Shown: piece by piece, positions 1-7,658 of the stretch | Layout of the letters: the number at the start of each line of letters is the position of its first letter | How positions within the stretch are numbered: position 1 is the stretch's first letter | Assembly: GCA_963665455.1 (NCBI GenBank) | Contig: OY762279.1 | Coordinates: 1-64,000, forward strand | Direction: 5' to 3' | Source of the DNA: VXNE01 sp963665455 | Lineage (GTDB): Bacteria; Pseudomonadota; Gammaproteobacteria; Pseudomonadales; Azotimanducaceae | DNA: 64,000 bases | Translations under genes and position numbers: made by a program | Notes under the pieces: model-generated | What the model was told of the DNA's origin: nothing | Databases searched by the model: none | The model's input: the letters and a program-made list of their open reading frames with translations, nothing else

Positions 1-154
1 ACATGAGCGTGCCGCCGCTGAACGCATAGGCGGTGTCGCAGTACTGGCAGCGCAGCGGGCACCCGGTGAGGCGCACGAACGTCGTCGGCCGGCCGGCGCT
101 GCGGGACTCCCCCTGGAGGGAGTGGAAGATCTCGGTGATGCGGAGGGAACTCAC
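1..154 (-). CDS. queE: 7-carboxy-7-deazaguanine synthase QueE, N-terminal part (runs off the left edge)
   Basis: Radical SAM enzyme that makes 7-carboxy-7-deazaguanine in the queuosine/preQ0 pathway. Only about 51 N-terminal residues are inside the window. They include the substrate-side motif ITEIFHSLQGES and the cluster-binding CxxxCxxC motif in TGCPLRCQYCDTAYAF. I chose the GTG at 154-152 because no ATG occurs in frame between it and the stop of cpoB 45 bp upstream, and Pseudomonas-type QueE proteins begin a few residues before ITEIFHS. It is the last visible gene of the tol-pal-cpoB transcription unit, the usual place for queE in gammaproteobacteria. The start codon is less certain than the identity. 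Confidence 0.9.
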   Translation of the reverse strand, partial: MSSLRITEIFHSLQGESRSAGRPTTFVRLTGCPLRCQYCDTAYAFSGGTLM

Positions 155-198
155 GGGCTTGATTTGCGGGGCGAAGCGCCCACGGCAGAGACGTTGCG

Positions 199-1035
199 CT
201 ACGGGAGGTTCGCCGCGTATGTCCTGGCCAACCCGGCTGCCGTGGACTCCGGATGCTGCTCCTGGACCCGCCCGAGGTACATCCGTGCACGTGGGGCGTC
301 ACCGAGTTCGGCATACACCACGCCCAAGTTGTACAGGGCGTCCGGTGCCTTGTTGTGGTCGGGGTAGAGGGTGATCACCTGCACGAGGGACTGGCGTGCC
401 TGCTCAAGTTCCCCGGCCTTTCGATGGACCTGCCCCAGCCAGTAGAAGGCGTTGGGCGTGTACTGGCCGTTCGGGAACTCGTCGATCAGGCGTTCTAGGG
501 CGGTCGCCGCCGTGTCGAGTTCACCCCGCTCGATCATCGCGTAGGCGTTCCGGTAGGCATCCGCCTCCGTCCCGCCGCCCTGCAGCAACGTGTCAGCGGG
601 CCGTGGATTGGCGACTGCGGGCCGCGGCGGCGGTGCGGCAGTGGGGACGCCGCTCTGGAGCGCGGAGATGCGGCGGTCCAGGCCGAGGTAGCGTTCCTGC
701 TGCTCCCGGTGGAGCAGGTCCAGGCGGTGTTGCTGCTCCTCCACCGCGCCTCGGAGAGTCTGGACCTCGGCGGAGAGGAGCTGGAGTTGGTAGAACATGC
801 GCGCCAGGTCACTGGAGGGCTCGCTGGCCGCGCCACCTCCGTCCGGGACCGCGTCCGCGGGGGCAGCCGCAGTGAGCGGGGGCATCGCGGGCGTGTCGGC
901 GGGCGCGGCCCGCACGGTGCCGACGGACTCCTCGACGGGTGCTGCGGCCCAGGCAAGGACGGTTCCGAGCAAGAAGACGAGCGCGGCCGGAAGGACCGCG
1001 CTCGTCGGCGGAAGGCGGCGTTGCCGGCCGGTCAT
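199..1035 (-). CDS. cpoB: Cell division coordinator CpoB (YbgF), periplasmic TPR protein
   Basis: 278 aa. CpoB works with TolA and PBP1B to couple outer-membrane constriction to septal peptidoglycan synthesis. Residues 10-31 form a Sec signal peptide ending near AWAAA. Residues about 75-125 are a charged coiled coil (LQLLSAEVQTLRGAVEEQQ) of the kind that trimerises YbgF. From about residue 155 to the end there are tandem TPR-like repeats (YRNAYAMIERGELDTAATAL, YWLGQVHRKAGELEQARQSL, YNLGVVYAELGDAPRARMYL). It begins one base after pal ends and is followed by queE, the canonical order. Length is close to E. coli CpoB. Family and position agree, so confidence is high. Confidence 0.93.
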   Translation of the reverse strand: MTGRQRRLPPTSAVLPAALVFLLGTVLAWAAAPVEESVGTVRAAPADTPAMPPLTAAAPADAVPDGGGAASEPSSDLARMFYQLQLLSAEVQTLRGAVEEQQHRLDLLHREQQERYLGLDRRISALQSGVPTAAPPPRPAVANPRPADTLLQGGGTEADAYRNAYAMIERGELDTAATALERLIDEFPNGQYTPNAFYWLGQVHRKAGELEQARQSLVQVITLYPDHNKAPDALYNLGVVYAELGDAPRARMYLGRVQEQHPESTAAGLARTYAANLP

Positions 1036-1036
1036 C

Positions 1037-1594
1037 TCACCGATAGATCAACTCGGCCCGGCGGTTCTTGCTCCAGGCGGATTCGTCGTGGCCGACGTCC
1101 ACCGGGCGCTCCTCGCCATAGCTGACGGTCTCGATCTGGCGCTCTCGCACGCCATCGGACATGAGGAAGCTGCGCACGGCGTTGGCACGGCGCTCGCCCA
1201 GCGCGAGGTTGTATTCGCGCGTACCCCGCTCGTCGCAGTGCCCCTCCACCAGAACGGAGCGGTTACGGTTCGCGCGCAGGAAGTCGGCATGCCGCTCCAG
1301 CGTGCTCAGGTCGGCGGGCTTGAGCACGGCCTCGTCGAAGTCGAAGTACAGCGTGCGCGCGAGCGGGCGTCCATCGGGGCCCAGCCAGACACCGTCCGCG
1401 TCCGTGGGCGGTCCTGCCGGCTCGGGTTCTGGCGTGGGTTCCACCTCCGGCGGTGCCGTTTCCTCTGGAATCGGAACGGGCTCCGGCGCCGGCGTCGTGC
1501 AGCCCGCACAGCCCGCCAGAACGCCCCCGGCCAGCAGTACGACAAACAGGGAAAACCGCCGTCGGGACCCGTGCGTGGACCTTGCCTCTGTCAT
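1037..1594 (-). CDS. pal: Peptidoglycan-associated lipoprotein Pal
   Basis: 185 aa. Pal tethers the outer membrane to peptidoglycan and binds TolB. The start used is the ATG at 1594, preceded by a GGAGAC ribosome-binding site; a longer open frame to 1657 runs into tolB and would spoil the signal peptide. Signal: basic SRRRF, hydrophobic stretch, lipobox LAGC with Cys29. The residue after the Cys is Ala, consistent with outer-membrane sorting. A Pro/Glu-rich linker (about 33-60) leads to the OmpA-like domain (about 78-185) with GHCDERGTREYNLALGERRA and NRRAEL, which carry the Asp and Arg that hold meso-diaminopimelate. It lies 17 bp after tolB. Confidence 0.95.
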   Translation of the reverse strand: MTEARSTHGSRRRFSLFVVLLAGGVLAGCAGCTTPAPEPVPIPEETAPPEVEPTPEPEPAGPPTDADGVWLGPDGRPLARTLYFDFDEAVLKPADLSTLERHADFLRANRNRSVLVEGHCDERGTREYNLALGERRANAVRSFLMSDGVRERQIETVSYGEERPVDVGHDESAWSKNRRAELIYR

Positions 1595-1611
1595 TTCTGT
1601 CTCCTGTTCTC

Positions 1612-2940
1612 CTATTGCCCACCCGACGGCGACAACGTATCGATGTACGGGGACCAAGCCGGTTCGCGTACGTCGCCTTCGGCGGAGGGCAACCGGTATC
1701 GGACGCGACCATCGATGGACACCACTCCGAGTATACCCCTACCCCGGTCTTGCGTCGCGTAGATCAGCATGGTGCCGTTGGGCGCGATCGACGGCGACTC
1801 GTCGAGGGAAGTCTGCGTCAGGACGCGCACGTCCTCCCGTTCCAGGGCCTGCCACGCGATGTGATAGGTGCCCTGCCGGCGATGCACGTAGACCAGGTGC
1901 TGGCCGTCCGGCAGCAGCCGCGCGCGGGCGTTGTAGTCGCCCTGGAAGGTGAGCCGCTCGACCATGGAGGTGGCGAGGTCCACCTGATAGATCTGTGGCC
2001 GCCCGCCCCGGTCCGACGTGAAGATCAGCCCCGCGCCGTCCGGGGTCCAGCTCGGCTCGGTGTCGATGGCGGACGGATAGCGCGTGACCCGCCGGAGTTC
2101 GCCGCCGACGAGATCCTTGATGTATATCTCCGGATTGCCGTCCCGGGAAAGCACGAGCGCCAGGCGGTTGCCGTCCGGCGAGAACACGGGGGCGCCGTTC
2201 AAGCCGCGGTACTCCGCGACCCGGCTGCGGGCGCCCGTCGCAATGTCTTGGATCACGACGGCCTGCCGGCCGCTCTCGAACGACACGTACGCGACGCGCC
2301 GGGCGTCGGGCGACCAACTCGCGGACAGCAGCGGCTGGTCCGAGTCGAACAGCGTGCGTGCCCGTTCGCCGTCCGAGTCGGCCAGTTCCAACCGATAGCG
2401 GGCATAGGGCGTGCCGGCGTCCAGCGCGAGCACGTAGATGATCTTGGTCGAGAAGGCCCCCGGAATGCCCGTGATCTGCTCGAACACCTCGTCGGAGATG
2501 CGGTGGGCGATGTCGCGGCGCTTGGTGGCCGGCGCGGCGATGCGGCCGGAGAGAAGTTCCCGCTCGTTGAACACGTCGAATAGTTGGTACACGGTCGCCA
2601 GATCGCCGGCGCCCACCTCCCATAGCTGGCCGATCAGCACGTATTCGATCCCGAGCACCCGCCAGTCGCGGAAGAACACTTCATCCGGCTTGGTCGGCAG
2701 GGACAGCATGTTCTCGGGCGGCAGCGGATCGAATTGCCCGCTGCGGGCGAGATCGAACGACACGATGGGCGCGATGCCGGCGTCGCTGGCGCCGGACGTA
2801 CCGAAGGGCACCACGGCGATGCGGGTCTGGTTGTCGTACCCCTGGTCGATGATGATCTTCTCGCCGGCGCCGAACGCGGGCGATGCGGCGACGCATGTCG
2901 CCAGGCAGGCAACGAGTCGCCATGGGCTGCGCATGCTCAA
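1612..2940 (-). CDS. tolB: Tol-Pal system beta-propeller protein TolB
   Basis: 442 aa, the usual size. Periplasmic protein that shuttles between Pal and TolA during outer-membrane constriction. Residues 1-24 are a signal peptide ending in ASPAFG. The N-terminal domain starts with IIIDQGYDNQTRIAVVPF. From about residue 210 onward, six blades of the type ASWSPDARRVAYVSFESG, PVFSPDGNRLALVLSRDG and PSWTPDGAGLIFTSDRGG can be followed. The first four bases overlap the end of tolA, implying translational coupling. It ends in TAG, showing that amber is an ordinary stop codon in this genome. Confidence 0.96.
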   Translation of the reverse strand: MSMRSPWRLVACLATCVAASPAFGAGEKIIIDQGYDNQTRIAVVPFGTSGASDAGIAPIVSFDLARSGQFDPLPPENMLSLPTKPDEVFFRDWRVLGIEYVLIGQLWEVGAGDLATVYQLFDVFNERELLSGRIAAPATKRRDIAHRISDEVFEQITGIPGAFSTKIIYVLALDAGTPYARYRLELADSDGERARTLFDSDQPLLSASWSPDARRVAYVSFESGRQAVVIQDIATGARSRVAEYRGLNGAPVFSPDGNRLALVLSRDGNPEIYIKDLVGGELRRVTRYPSAIDTEPSWTPDGAGLIFTSDRGGRPQIYQVDLATSMVERLTFQGDYNARARLLPDGQHLVYVHRRQGTYHIAWQALEREDVRVLTQTSLDESPSIAPNGTMLIYATQDRGRGILGVVSIDGRVRYRLPSAEGDVREPAWSPYIDTLSPSGGQ

Positions 2941-3647
2941 CGTAGCAGGTCCTCCGGTTTGAACACCAGGGTGAACTGGCGGAAGCGGGCGTCGAAGAGC
3001 CCGATGTCGTCCGGCACCTGGAAGCGCCGCGCCTTGCGCACGGCCGCCTCCGCCGAGCGGTCGAAGGCCATGTTGCCGCTGGAGGCGAGCAACGTCACGG
3101 ATACGACCTCGCCGGTCGGAATCAGTTCGACCAAGAGCTCGGCCTCCATGTCGTTGCGGGCGGACGGGGGGCGCGACCAGTTGCGCACGACGGCTTGGTA
3201 GATGCCCGCGATGTACGAGAGGGCGGCGTCCGCTTGCCCATCGCTCGCGAGTTCGATCGCCTCTTGGGCGAGCGCGTCCTTGAAGGCGCTCTCGGCGAGT
3301 TGCTCAAGGCGCTCGCGCCGTGCCGCCTCCTCCCGCGCGCGCTCGGCCTCCCGCTTGCGCCGTTCGAGTTCCGCGGGATCCTCTCGCGGCGGTTGGGGCT
3401 TCGGCTCCGCCTCCGGCTGGGGCGCTGGCGTCGGGTCCGGTTTGGGCGTCGCCACCGGCGCGCGCCGGGTCGGCTTGGGTTTCGGGGGTTCCAGCATGAT
3501 GAGGCGCGCGCTCACGATCTCCGGCCGCATCACGCGGGCGTCCTCGCCCTGGTTCGGCATCCAACCTCGGATCAGCAAGACTGCGGCGGTCACGTGCAGA
3601 AACAGCGCGAGCACCAGCGGCACGAAATAGTCGCGTAGTGGGAACAC
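2937..3647 (-). CDS. tolA: Cell envelope integrity protein TolA (short form)
   Basis: 236 aa, well short of the roughly 420 aa E. coli protein. One N-terminal membrane anchor (residues 7-27) includes His18, matching the transmembrane His that contacts TolQR. Domain II is reduced to a proline-rich stretch (PKPDPTPAPQPEAEPKPQPP) and a charged helix (residues about 95-135). The C-terminal domain (about 140-236) has the TonB/TolA-like features YQAVVRNWSRPPSARNDMEA, SSGNMAFDRSAEAAVRKA and FTLVFKPEDL. It sits between tolR (5 bp gap) and tolB (4 bp overlap). Identity is certain from context; the short domain II is common in some lineages and may mean a thinner periplasmic span. Confidence 0.92.
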   Translation of the reverse strand: MFPLRDYFVPLVLALFLHVTAAVLLIRGWMPNQGEDARVMRPEIVSARLIMLEPPKPKPTRRAPVATPKPDPTPAPQPEAEPKPQPPREDPAELERRKREAERAREEAARRERLEQLAESAFKDALAQEAIELASDGQADAALSYIAGIYQAVVRNWSRPPSARNDMEAELLVELIPTGEVVSVTLLASSGNMAFDRSAEAAVRKARRFQVPDDIGLFDARFRQFTLVFKPEDLLR

Positions 3648-3652
3648 GGCGG

Positions 3653-4087
3653 TCAGCCCGGCAAGCCCGGCGGATCGGTGATGAGCCCGACGCTCTCGGC
3701 GCCGGCGCGCTGCAGCACCGTCATGACCTCGACCACCGTGCCGTACTCCAGCGCGCGGTCGGCGCGGACGTAGACGGGCACGGTCGGGCGCGCGCCGATC
3801 ACCCGGGATGCCTGGTCCTCCAGCGAGAAGATCGTGACCCGGCGGCCCTTCTCGTCGTCGTCCCGCATCCCGATGTTCAGGAAGATCGCGCCGTCGCTCT
3901 TGACGCTCACGACGAGCGGATCTTCGTCGTCTTCCGGCAGCGGTTCCGAGGGCGCCTGGGGCAGATCGACCTCCACGCCCTGGGTGAAGAGCGGTGCCGT
4001 GGCCATGAAGATCACCAGCAGCACGAGCATCACGTCGATGTAGGGGACGACGTTGATCTCGGACATCGGTTTGCGGCGAACGGCCAT
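3653..4087 (-). CDS. tolR: Tol-Pal proton channel subunit TolR
   Basis: 144 aa. TolR dimerises in the TolQ5-TolR2 motor that uses the proton gradient to energise TolA. Residues 16-37 form the single transmembrane helix (YIDVMLVLLVIFMATAPLF), with Asp18 in the position of the essential proton-carrying Asp. The periplasmic domain carries the ExbD/TolR signature VEVDLPQA. The cytoplasmic N-terminus MAVRRKPMSEINVVPY is typical. It begins 11 bp after tolQ and ends 5 bp before tolA. Confidence 0.96.
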   Translation of the reverse strand: MAVRRKPMSEINVVPYIDVMLVLLVIFMATAPLFTQGVEVDLPQAPSEPLPEDDEDPLVVSVKSDGAIFLNIGMRDDDEKGRRVTIFSLEDQASRVIGARPTVPVYVRADRALEYGTVVEVMTVLQRAGAESVGLITDPPGLPG

Positions 4088-4098
4088 GGTTGCGGTCT

Positions 4099-4773
4099 TC
4101 AGCTCGTGTGCGATGCGCGGTAGAGGATGCTGGTCAACTCGTCGGCGAAGGCCTCGTAGCGCTTCATCATCACCTCCACCCTGGCCGAGAACCGGTTATA
4201 GCCGATCACCGCCGGGATGGCGGCGAAGAGCCCCATCGCGGTGGCGATCAGCGCCTCGGAGATGCCGGGCGCCACGGACGCGAGCGTCGCCTGGCTCATG
4301 TTCGCGAGGTTCCGAAACGCGTTCATGATGCCCCACACCGTACCGAACAGCCCGACGTAGGGGCTGGTGGAACCCACCGTTGCAAGGAAGGCCAGATGCC
4401 GTTCGAGGGACTCCTCCTCCCGCGTCAGCGCGATGCGCATGGCGCGCTGCACGCCCTGCATCACGGCGTCGGGGTCGGCACCGGCCTGCTCGGAAAGCCG
4501 CAGGAACTCGCGGAAGCCCGCCACGAAGACGGTTTCGCTGCCGTTGAGGTGGTCCGACTCCGCCAACTCCCCGTAGAGCTCGCGCAGATCCACGCCGGAC
4601 CAGAACTCGTCCTCGAAATCGTCCATCTGGCGGCGGACGCGGTTCAACGCGAACCAGCGCTGGAAGATCATCACCCACGAGATGACGGAGGCGAGCGCCA
4701 ACACCACCATGACGAACTGCACGAGGGGGCTCGCGTTGACGAGGATCTCGAAGATGGAGAGCTGTTCGGGCAT
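4099..4773 (-). CDS. tolQ: Tol-Pal proton channel subunit TolQ
   Basis: 224 aa, the normal family length. MotA/TolQ/ExbB family inner-membrane protein that forms the pentameric stator around TolR. Three transmembrane segments are visible at about 16-38, 130-152 and 168-190. The last two carry the conserved GLFGTVWGIMNAF and ATAMGLFAAIPAVIGYN motifs. It starts 2 bp after the end of ruvB. In most gammaproteobacteria ybgC lies just upstream of tolQ; here it does not. Confidence 0.96.
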   Translation of the reverse strand: MPEQLSIFEILVNASPLVQFVMVVLALASVISWVMIFQRWFALNRVRRQMDDFEDEFWSGVDLRELYGELAESDHLNGSETVFVAGFREFLRLSEQAGADPDAVMQGVQRAMRIALTREEESLERHLAFLATVGSTSPYVGLFGTVWGIMNAFRNLANMSQATLASVAPGISEALIATAMGLFAAIPAVIGYNRFSARVEVMMKRYEAFADELTSILYRASHTS

Positions 4774-4775
4774 CG

Positions 4776-5813
4776 TTAGTTCAGGTCCAGGGCGCTCTGG
4801 CTGCCGTCGGCGGAACGCTGCAGGCCGAAGTGCTGGTACGCCTTCTCCGTGGCGACGCGCCCGCGCGGCGTGCGCACCAGGAAGCCCTGCTGGATGAGGA
4901 AGGGTTCGAGGACGTCCTCGATGGTGTCGCGCTCCTCGCTGACCGCGGCGGCGAGGGAGTCGAGGCCCACCGGTCCGCCCTGGAAGTGGTCGATGACGGT
5001 GCGCAGAAGCTTGCGGTCCATGCTGTCGAAACCACGGTCGTCCACGGCCAGCATGTCGAGGCCCCGGCCGGCGGCGCGGGCGTCGATGCGGCCGTCGCCC
5101 TGCACCTCGGCGTAGTCGCGCACGCGCCGCAGCAGGCGGTTGGCGATGCGGGGCGTGCCCCGCGAGCGCCGCGCGATCTCCAGCGCGCCCTCGGCGTCGA
5201 TCACGACCTGAAGCGTGCCGGCAGCCGCGGTAACGATTGTCGTCAATTCGGGCACCGAGTAGAACTCCAACCGCTGCACGATACCGAAGCGGTCCCGCAG
5301 GGGCGAGGTCAACAGGCCGGCGCGGGTGGTGGCGCCGATGAGGGTGAAGCGCGGCAGGGGGAACTTGATCGACTGCGCGGCGGGACCCTCCCCGATCAGG
5401 ATGTCGATTTCCCCGTCCTCCATGGCGGGATAGAGGATTTCCTCCACCACGGGGGAGAGGCGGTGGATTTCGTCCACGAACAGCACGTCGCCGGGCTCGA
5501 GGTTCGTGATCATGGCCGCGAGGTCACCGGGCTTCTCGATCACGGGTCCGGAGGTCGCCTTGATCTGCACGCCCATCTCGTGGGCGACGATGTGCGCGAG
5601 GGTCGTCTTGCCGAGGCCGGGGGGGCCGTAGATGAGGGTGTGGTCGAGGGCCTCGCTCCGCCCTCGTGCCGCGGCGATGGCGATCGCCATCTGGTCCTTG
5701 ACGGCGGCTTGGCCAACATAGTCGGCGAGACGCGCCGGGCGTAGCGAGCGGTCCGCGGAACGGTCCGGCGGCGTCGCTTCGCCGGCGGTGATGCGGTCCC
5801 GCTCGATCGTCAT
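4776..5813 (-). CDS. ruvB: Holliday junction branch migration helicase RuvB
   Basis: 345 aa. AAA+ motor that drives branch migration together with RuvA. Walker A is GPPGLGKT at residues 63-70 and Walker B is DEIH at 114-117. The sensor-1 stretch GATTRAGLL and the arginine-finger region RGTPRIANRLLRRVRDYA are present. The C-terminal winged helix contains EPFLIQQGFLVRTPRGR. It overlaps the end of ruvA by 4 bp (ATGA type) and is followed 2 bp later by tolQ, so repair and envelope genes probably share a transcript. Confidence 0.97.
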   Translation of the reverse strand: MTIERDRITAGEATPPDRSADRSLRPARLADYVGQAAVKDQMAIAIAAARGRSEALDHTLIYGPPGLGKTTLAHIVAHEMGVQIKATSGPVIEKPGDLAAMITNLEPGDVLFVDEIHRLSPVVEEILYPAMEDGEIDILIGEGPAAQSIKFPLPRFTLIGATTRAGLLTSPLRDRFGIVQRLEFYSVPELTTIVTAAAGTLQVVIDAEGALEIARRSRGTPRIANRLLRRVRDYAEVQGDGRIDARAAGRGLDMLAVDDRGFDSMDRKLLRTVIDHFQGGPVGLDSLAAAVSEERDTIEDVLEPFLIQQGFLVRTPRGRVATEKAYQHFGLQRSADGSQSALDLN

Positions 5814-6418
5814 TTGGAGGATTCCGCGCCGTCACGGCCCGCCATGCGCTTCAAGGCGGCGCGGATGAGGTTTTCCGTGGACTCGCCGTCCACGTGTACG
5901 GACTCCACCACCCTGCGCGCCTCGGCGGGGCGCCAGCCGAGGGCCACCAGGGCGCTGACCGCGTCCTCGGCTTCGCGGTCGGCGGGAATCGGCGCGGTTC
6001 CGGCGACGGCGGGCAAGTCTTCGAGGCGATCCTGCAGCTCCATGACGATCCGCTCGGCCGTTTTCTTGCCGATGCCCGGTACCTTCGTCAGCAGGCGGTG
6101 GTCGCGGTCGGCAACACAACGCGCCAGTTCCGCCGGAGGCAGGGCACCCAACACCAGCATCGCCAACTTGGGCCCCACGCCGTTCACCTTCACCAGCACT
6201 CGAAAGAGGGCCCGTTCGGCGAGGGAGCGGAAGCCGAACAGGGTCATGCCGTCGTCGCGGGCGACGAGGTGCGTGAAAAGTTCGATGGCGGCATCGGACG
6301 CTCCGGCGGCAGCGAGGGTCAGGGCCGTGACCTCCACCTCGTAGCCGACCCCCTGCACGTCCACCACCACCACGTTCCCTTCCCGGGCGGCGATGCGGCC
6401 GTTGAGACGCCCGATCAC
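5810..6418 (-). CDS. ruvA: Holliday junction DNA-binding protein RuvA
   Basis: 202 aa, as in E. coli. Tetramer that clamps the four-way junction and loads RuvB. The N-terminal OB-fold starts with MIGRLNGRIAAREGNVVVVD. Two helix-hairpin-helix motifs follow (FRVLVKVNGVGPKLAMLVLG and LLTKVPGIGKKTAERIVMEL). The flexible acidic linker leads to domain III (about 150-202), which contacts RuvB. It overlaps ruvC and ruvB by 4 bp at each end, a tightly coupled ruvCAB arrangement. Confidence 0.97.
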   Translation of the reverse strand: MIGRLNGRIAAREGNVVVVDVQGVGYEVEVTALTLAAAGASDAAIELFTHLVARDDGMTLFGFRSLAERALFRVLVKVNGVGPKLAMLVLGALPPAELARCVADRDHRLLTKVPGIGKKTAERIVMELQDRLEDLPAVAGTAPIPADREAEDAVSALVALGWRPAEARRVVESVHVDGESTENLIRAALKRMAGRDGAESSK

Positions 6419-6897
6419 TTGCGCCGGCCCCCCGGCCTGCTCGACTGTGCGTGACAGAGCGCCACGGCCAGGGCATCGGCGGCGTCCGCCCCCGGGGCTT
6501 CGTGGAGCGCGAGCGTCGCCCGCACCATGTGCTGAATCTGATGCTTGGTCGCCCTCCCAGTGCCGACGACTGCCTGTTTCACCCGCCGCGCCGCGTAGCC
6601 GGTCACGGGCATGTCGCGGGCAATCGCCGCGGCGATGGCGGCCCCCCGCGCCTGGCCGAGCTTGAGCGCGGAACTGGGGTTGCGAGCGACGAATACTTCC
6701 TCGATGGCGACCTCCGCGGGGTCGTAGTCATCGATCACGGTTTCGATGCCGCGGTATATCTCGGCGAGCCGGGCGTGGAAATCCGAACCGGCCGTGCGGA
6801 TGCAGCCGCTCGCGACGTAGGACAGCCGGGGACCCTCGCGGTCGATCAGGCCGTAACCGGTGGTTCTCGAACCCGGATCGACGCCGAGGACGCGCAT
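6415..6897 (-). CDS. ruvC: Holliday junction resolvase RuvC
   Basis: 160 aa. Dimeric endonuclease with an RNase H fold that resolves Holliday junctions. The catalytic acidic residues are recognisable: Asp7 in RVLGVDPGSRTTGYGLID, the Glu in AIEEVFVARNPSSALKLGQA, and the Asp pair in GADAADALAVALCH. The gene starts on the last base of yebC and overlaps ruvA by 4 bp. The yebC-ruvC order is standard. Confidence 0.97.
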   Translation of the reverse strand: MRVLGVDPGSRTTGYGLIDREGPRLSYVASGCIRTAGSDFHARLAEIYRGIETVIDDYDPAEVAIEEVFVARNPSSALKLGQARGAAIAAAIARDMPVTGYAARRVKQAVVGTGRATKHQIQHMVRATLALHEAPGADAADALAVALCHAQSSRPGGRRK

Positions 6898-7652
6898 CAG
6901 CCGCCGGACGCCCCCGCGTCGAGGGCCAGCTCGGGAAACTCGCCGTTGGTGAACACGTTCTGCACGTCGTCGAGATCCTCGAGGGCATCGATCAGGCGCA
7001 GCACCTTCGCCCCCGCGTCCGCGTCGAGCGGCACGCCGTTGGCGGCGACCATGGTGACCTCGGCATGGTCCGGCGGCAGGGATGCTTGGCGCAGCGCATC
7101 GACGACGGCGCCGAAGTCCTCCGGTGCCGTCGTTACGGCGACGCCGCCATCGTCGTCGCTGTCCACGTCCTCGGCACCGGCTTCTAGCACGGCGTCGAGG
7201 ATGCTGTCTTCGTCCGCGCCGGGGGCGAACCCGACGACGCCCTTCTTGGCGAACAGGTAGGCGACGGAACCGTCCGTGCCGAGATTCCCGCCGTGCTTGC
7301 TGAACGCGTGCCTGACGCCGGCGACGGTCCGGTTGCGGTTGTCGGTCATCACCTCGACGAGGACGGCCACCCCGCCCGGGGCGTAGCCTTCATAGGTGAG
7401 TTCCTCGACATCCGCGCCGTCTTGCCCGCCGGCGCCGCGTTGCACGGCGCGCTCGATGGTGTCCTTCGGCATGTTCGCGGCGAGGGCGGTGTCCACCGCG
7501 GCGCGCAGGCGCGGGTTGTCCGCCGTGGAGCCGCCGCCGAGCCGCGCCGCCACCGTCACCTCGCGAATCAACTTCGACCACAGCTTGCCGCGCTTCGCGT
7601 CCTGGGCGGCCTTGCGGTGCTTGATGTTGGCCCACTTCGAATGGCCGGCCAT
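6897..7652 (-). CDS. yebC: YebC/PmpR/TACO1 family protein
   Basis: 251 aa, standard family size. It begins with the signature MAGHSKWANIKHRKAAQDAK. Members act as transcriptional regulators or, as shown more recently for the family, as factors that relieve ribosome stalling at proline stretches; which applies here cannot be told from sequence. Other family blocks are TYEGYAPGGVAVLVEVMTDN and HGGNLGTDGSVAYLFAKKGV. It follows aspS with a 6 bp gap and shares one base with ruvC. Confidence 0.95.
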   Translation of the reverse strand: MAGHSKWANIKHRKAAQDAKRGKLWSKLIREVTVAARLGGGSTADNPRLRAAVDTALAANMPKDTIERAVQRGAGGQDGADVEELTYEGYAPGGVAVLVEVMTDNRNRTVAGVRHAFSKHGGNLGTDGSVAYLFAKKGVVGFAPGADEDSILDAVLEAGAEDVDSDDDGGVAVTTAPEDFGAVVDALRQASLPPDHAEVTMVAANGVPLDADAGAKVLRLIDALEDLDDVQNVFTNGEFPELALDAGASGG

Positions 7653-7658
7653 GACCTC

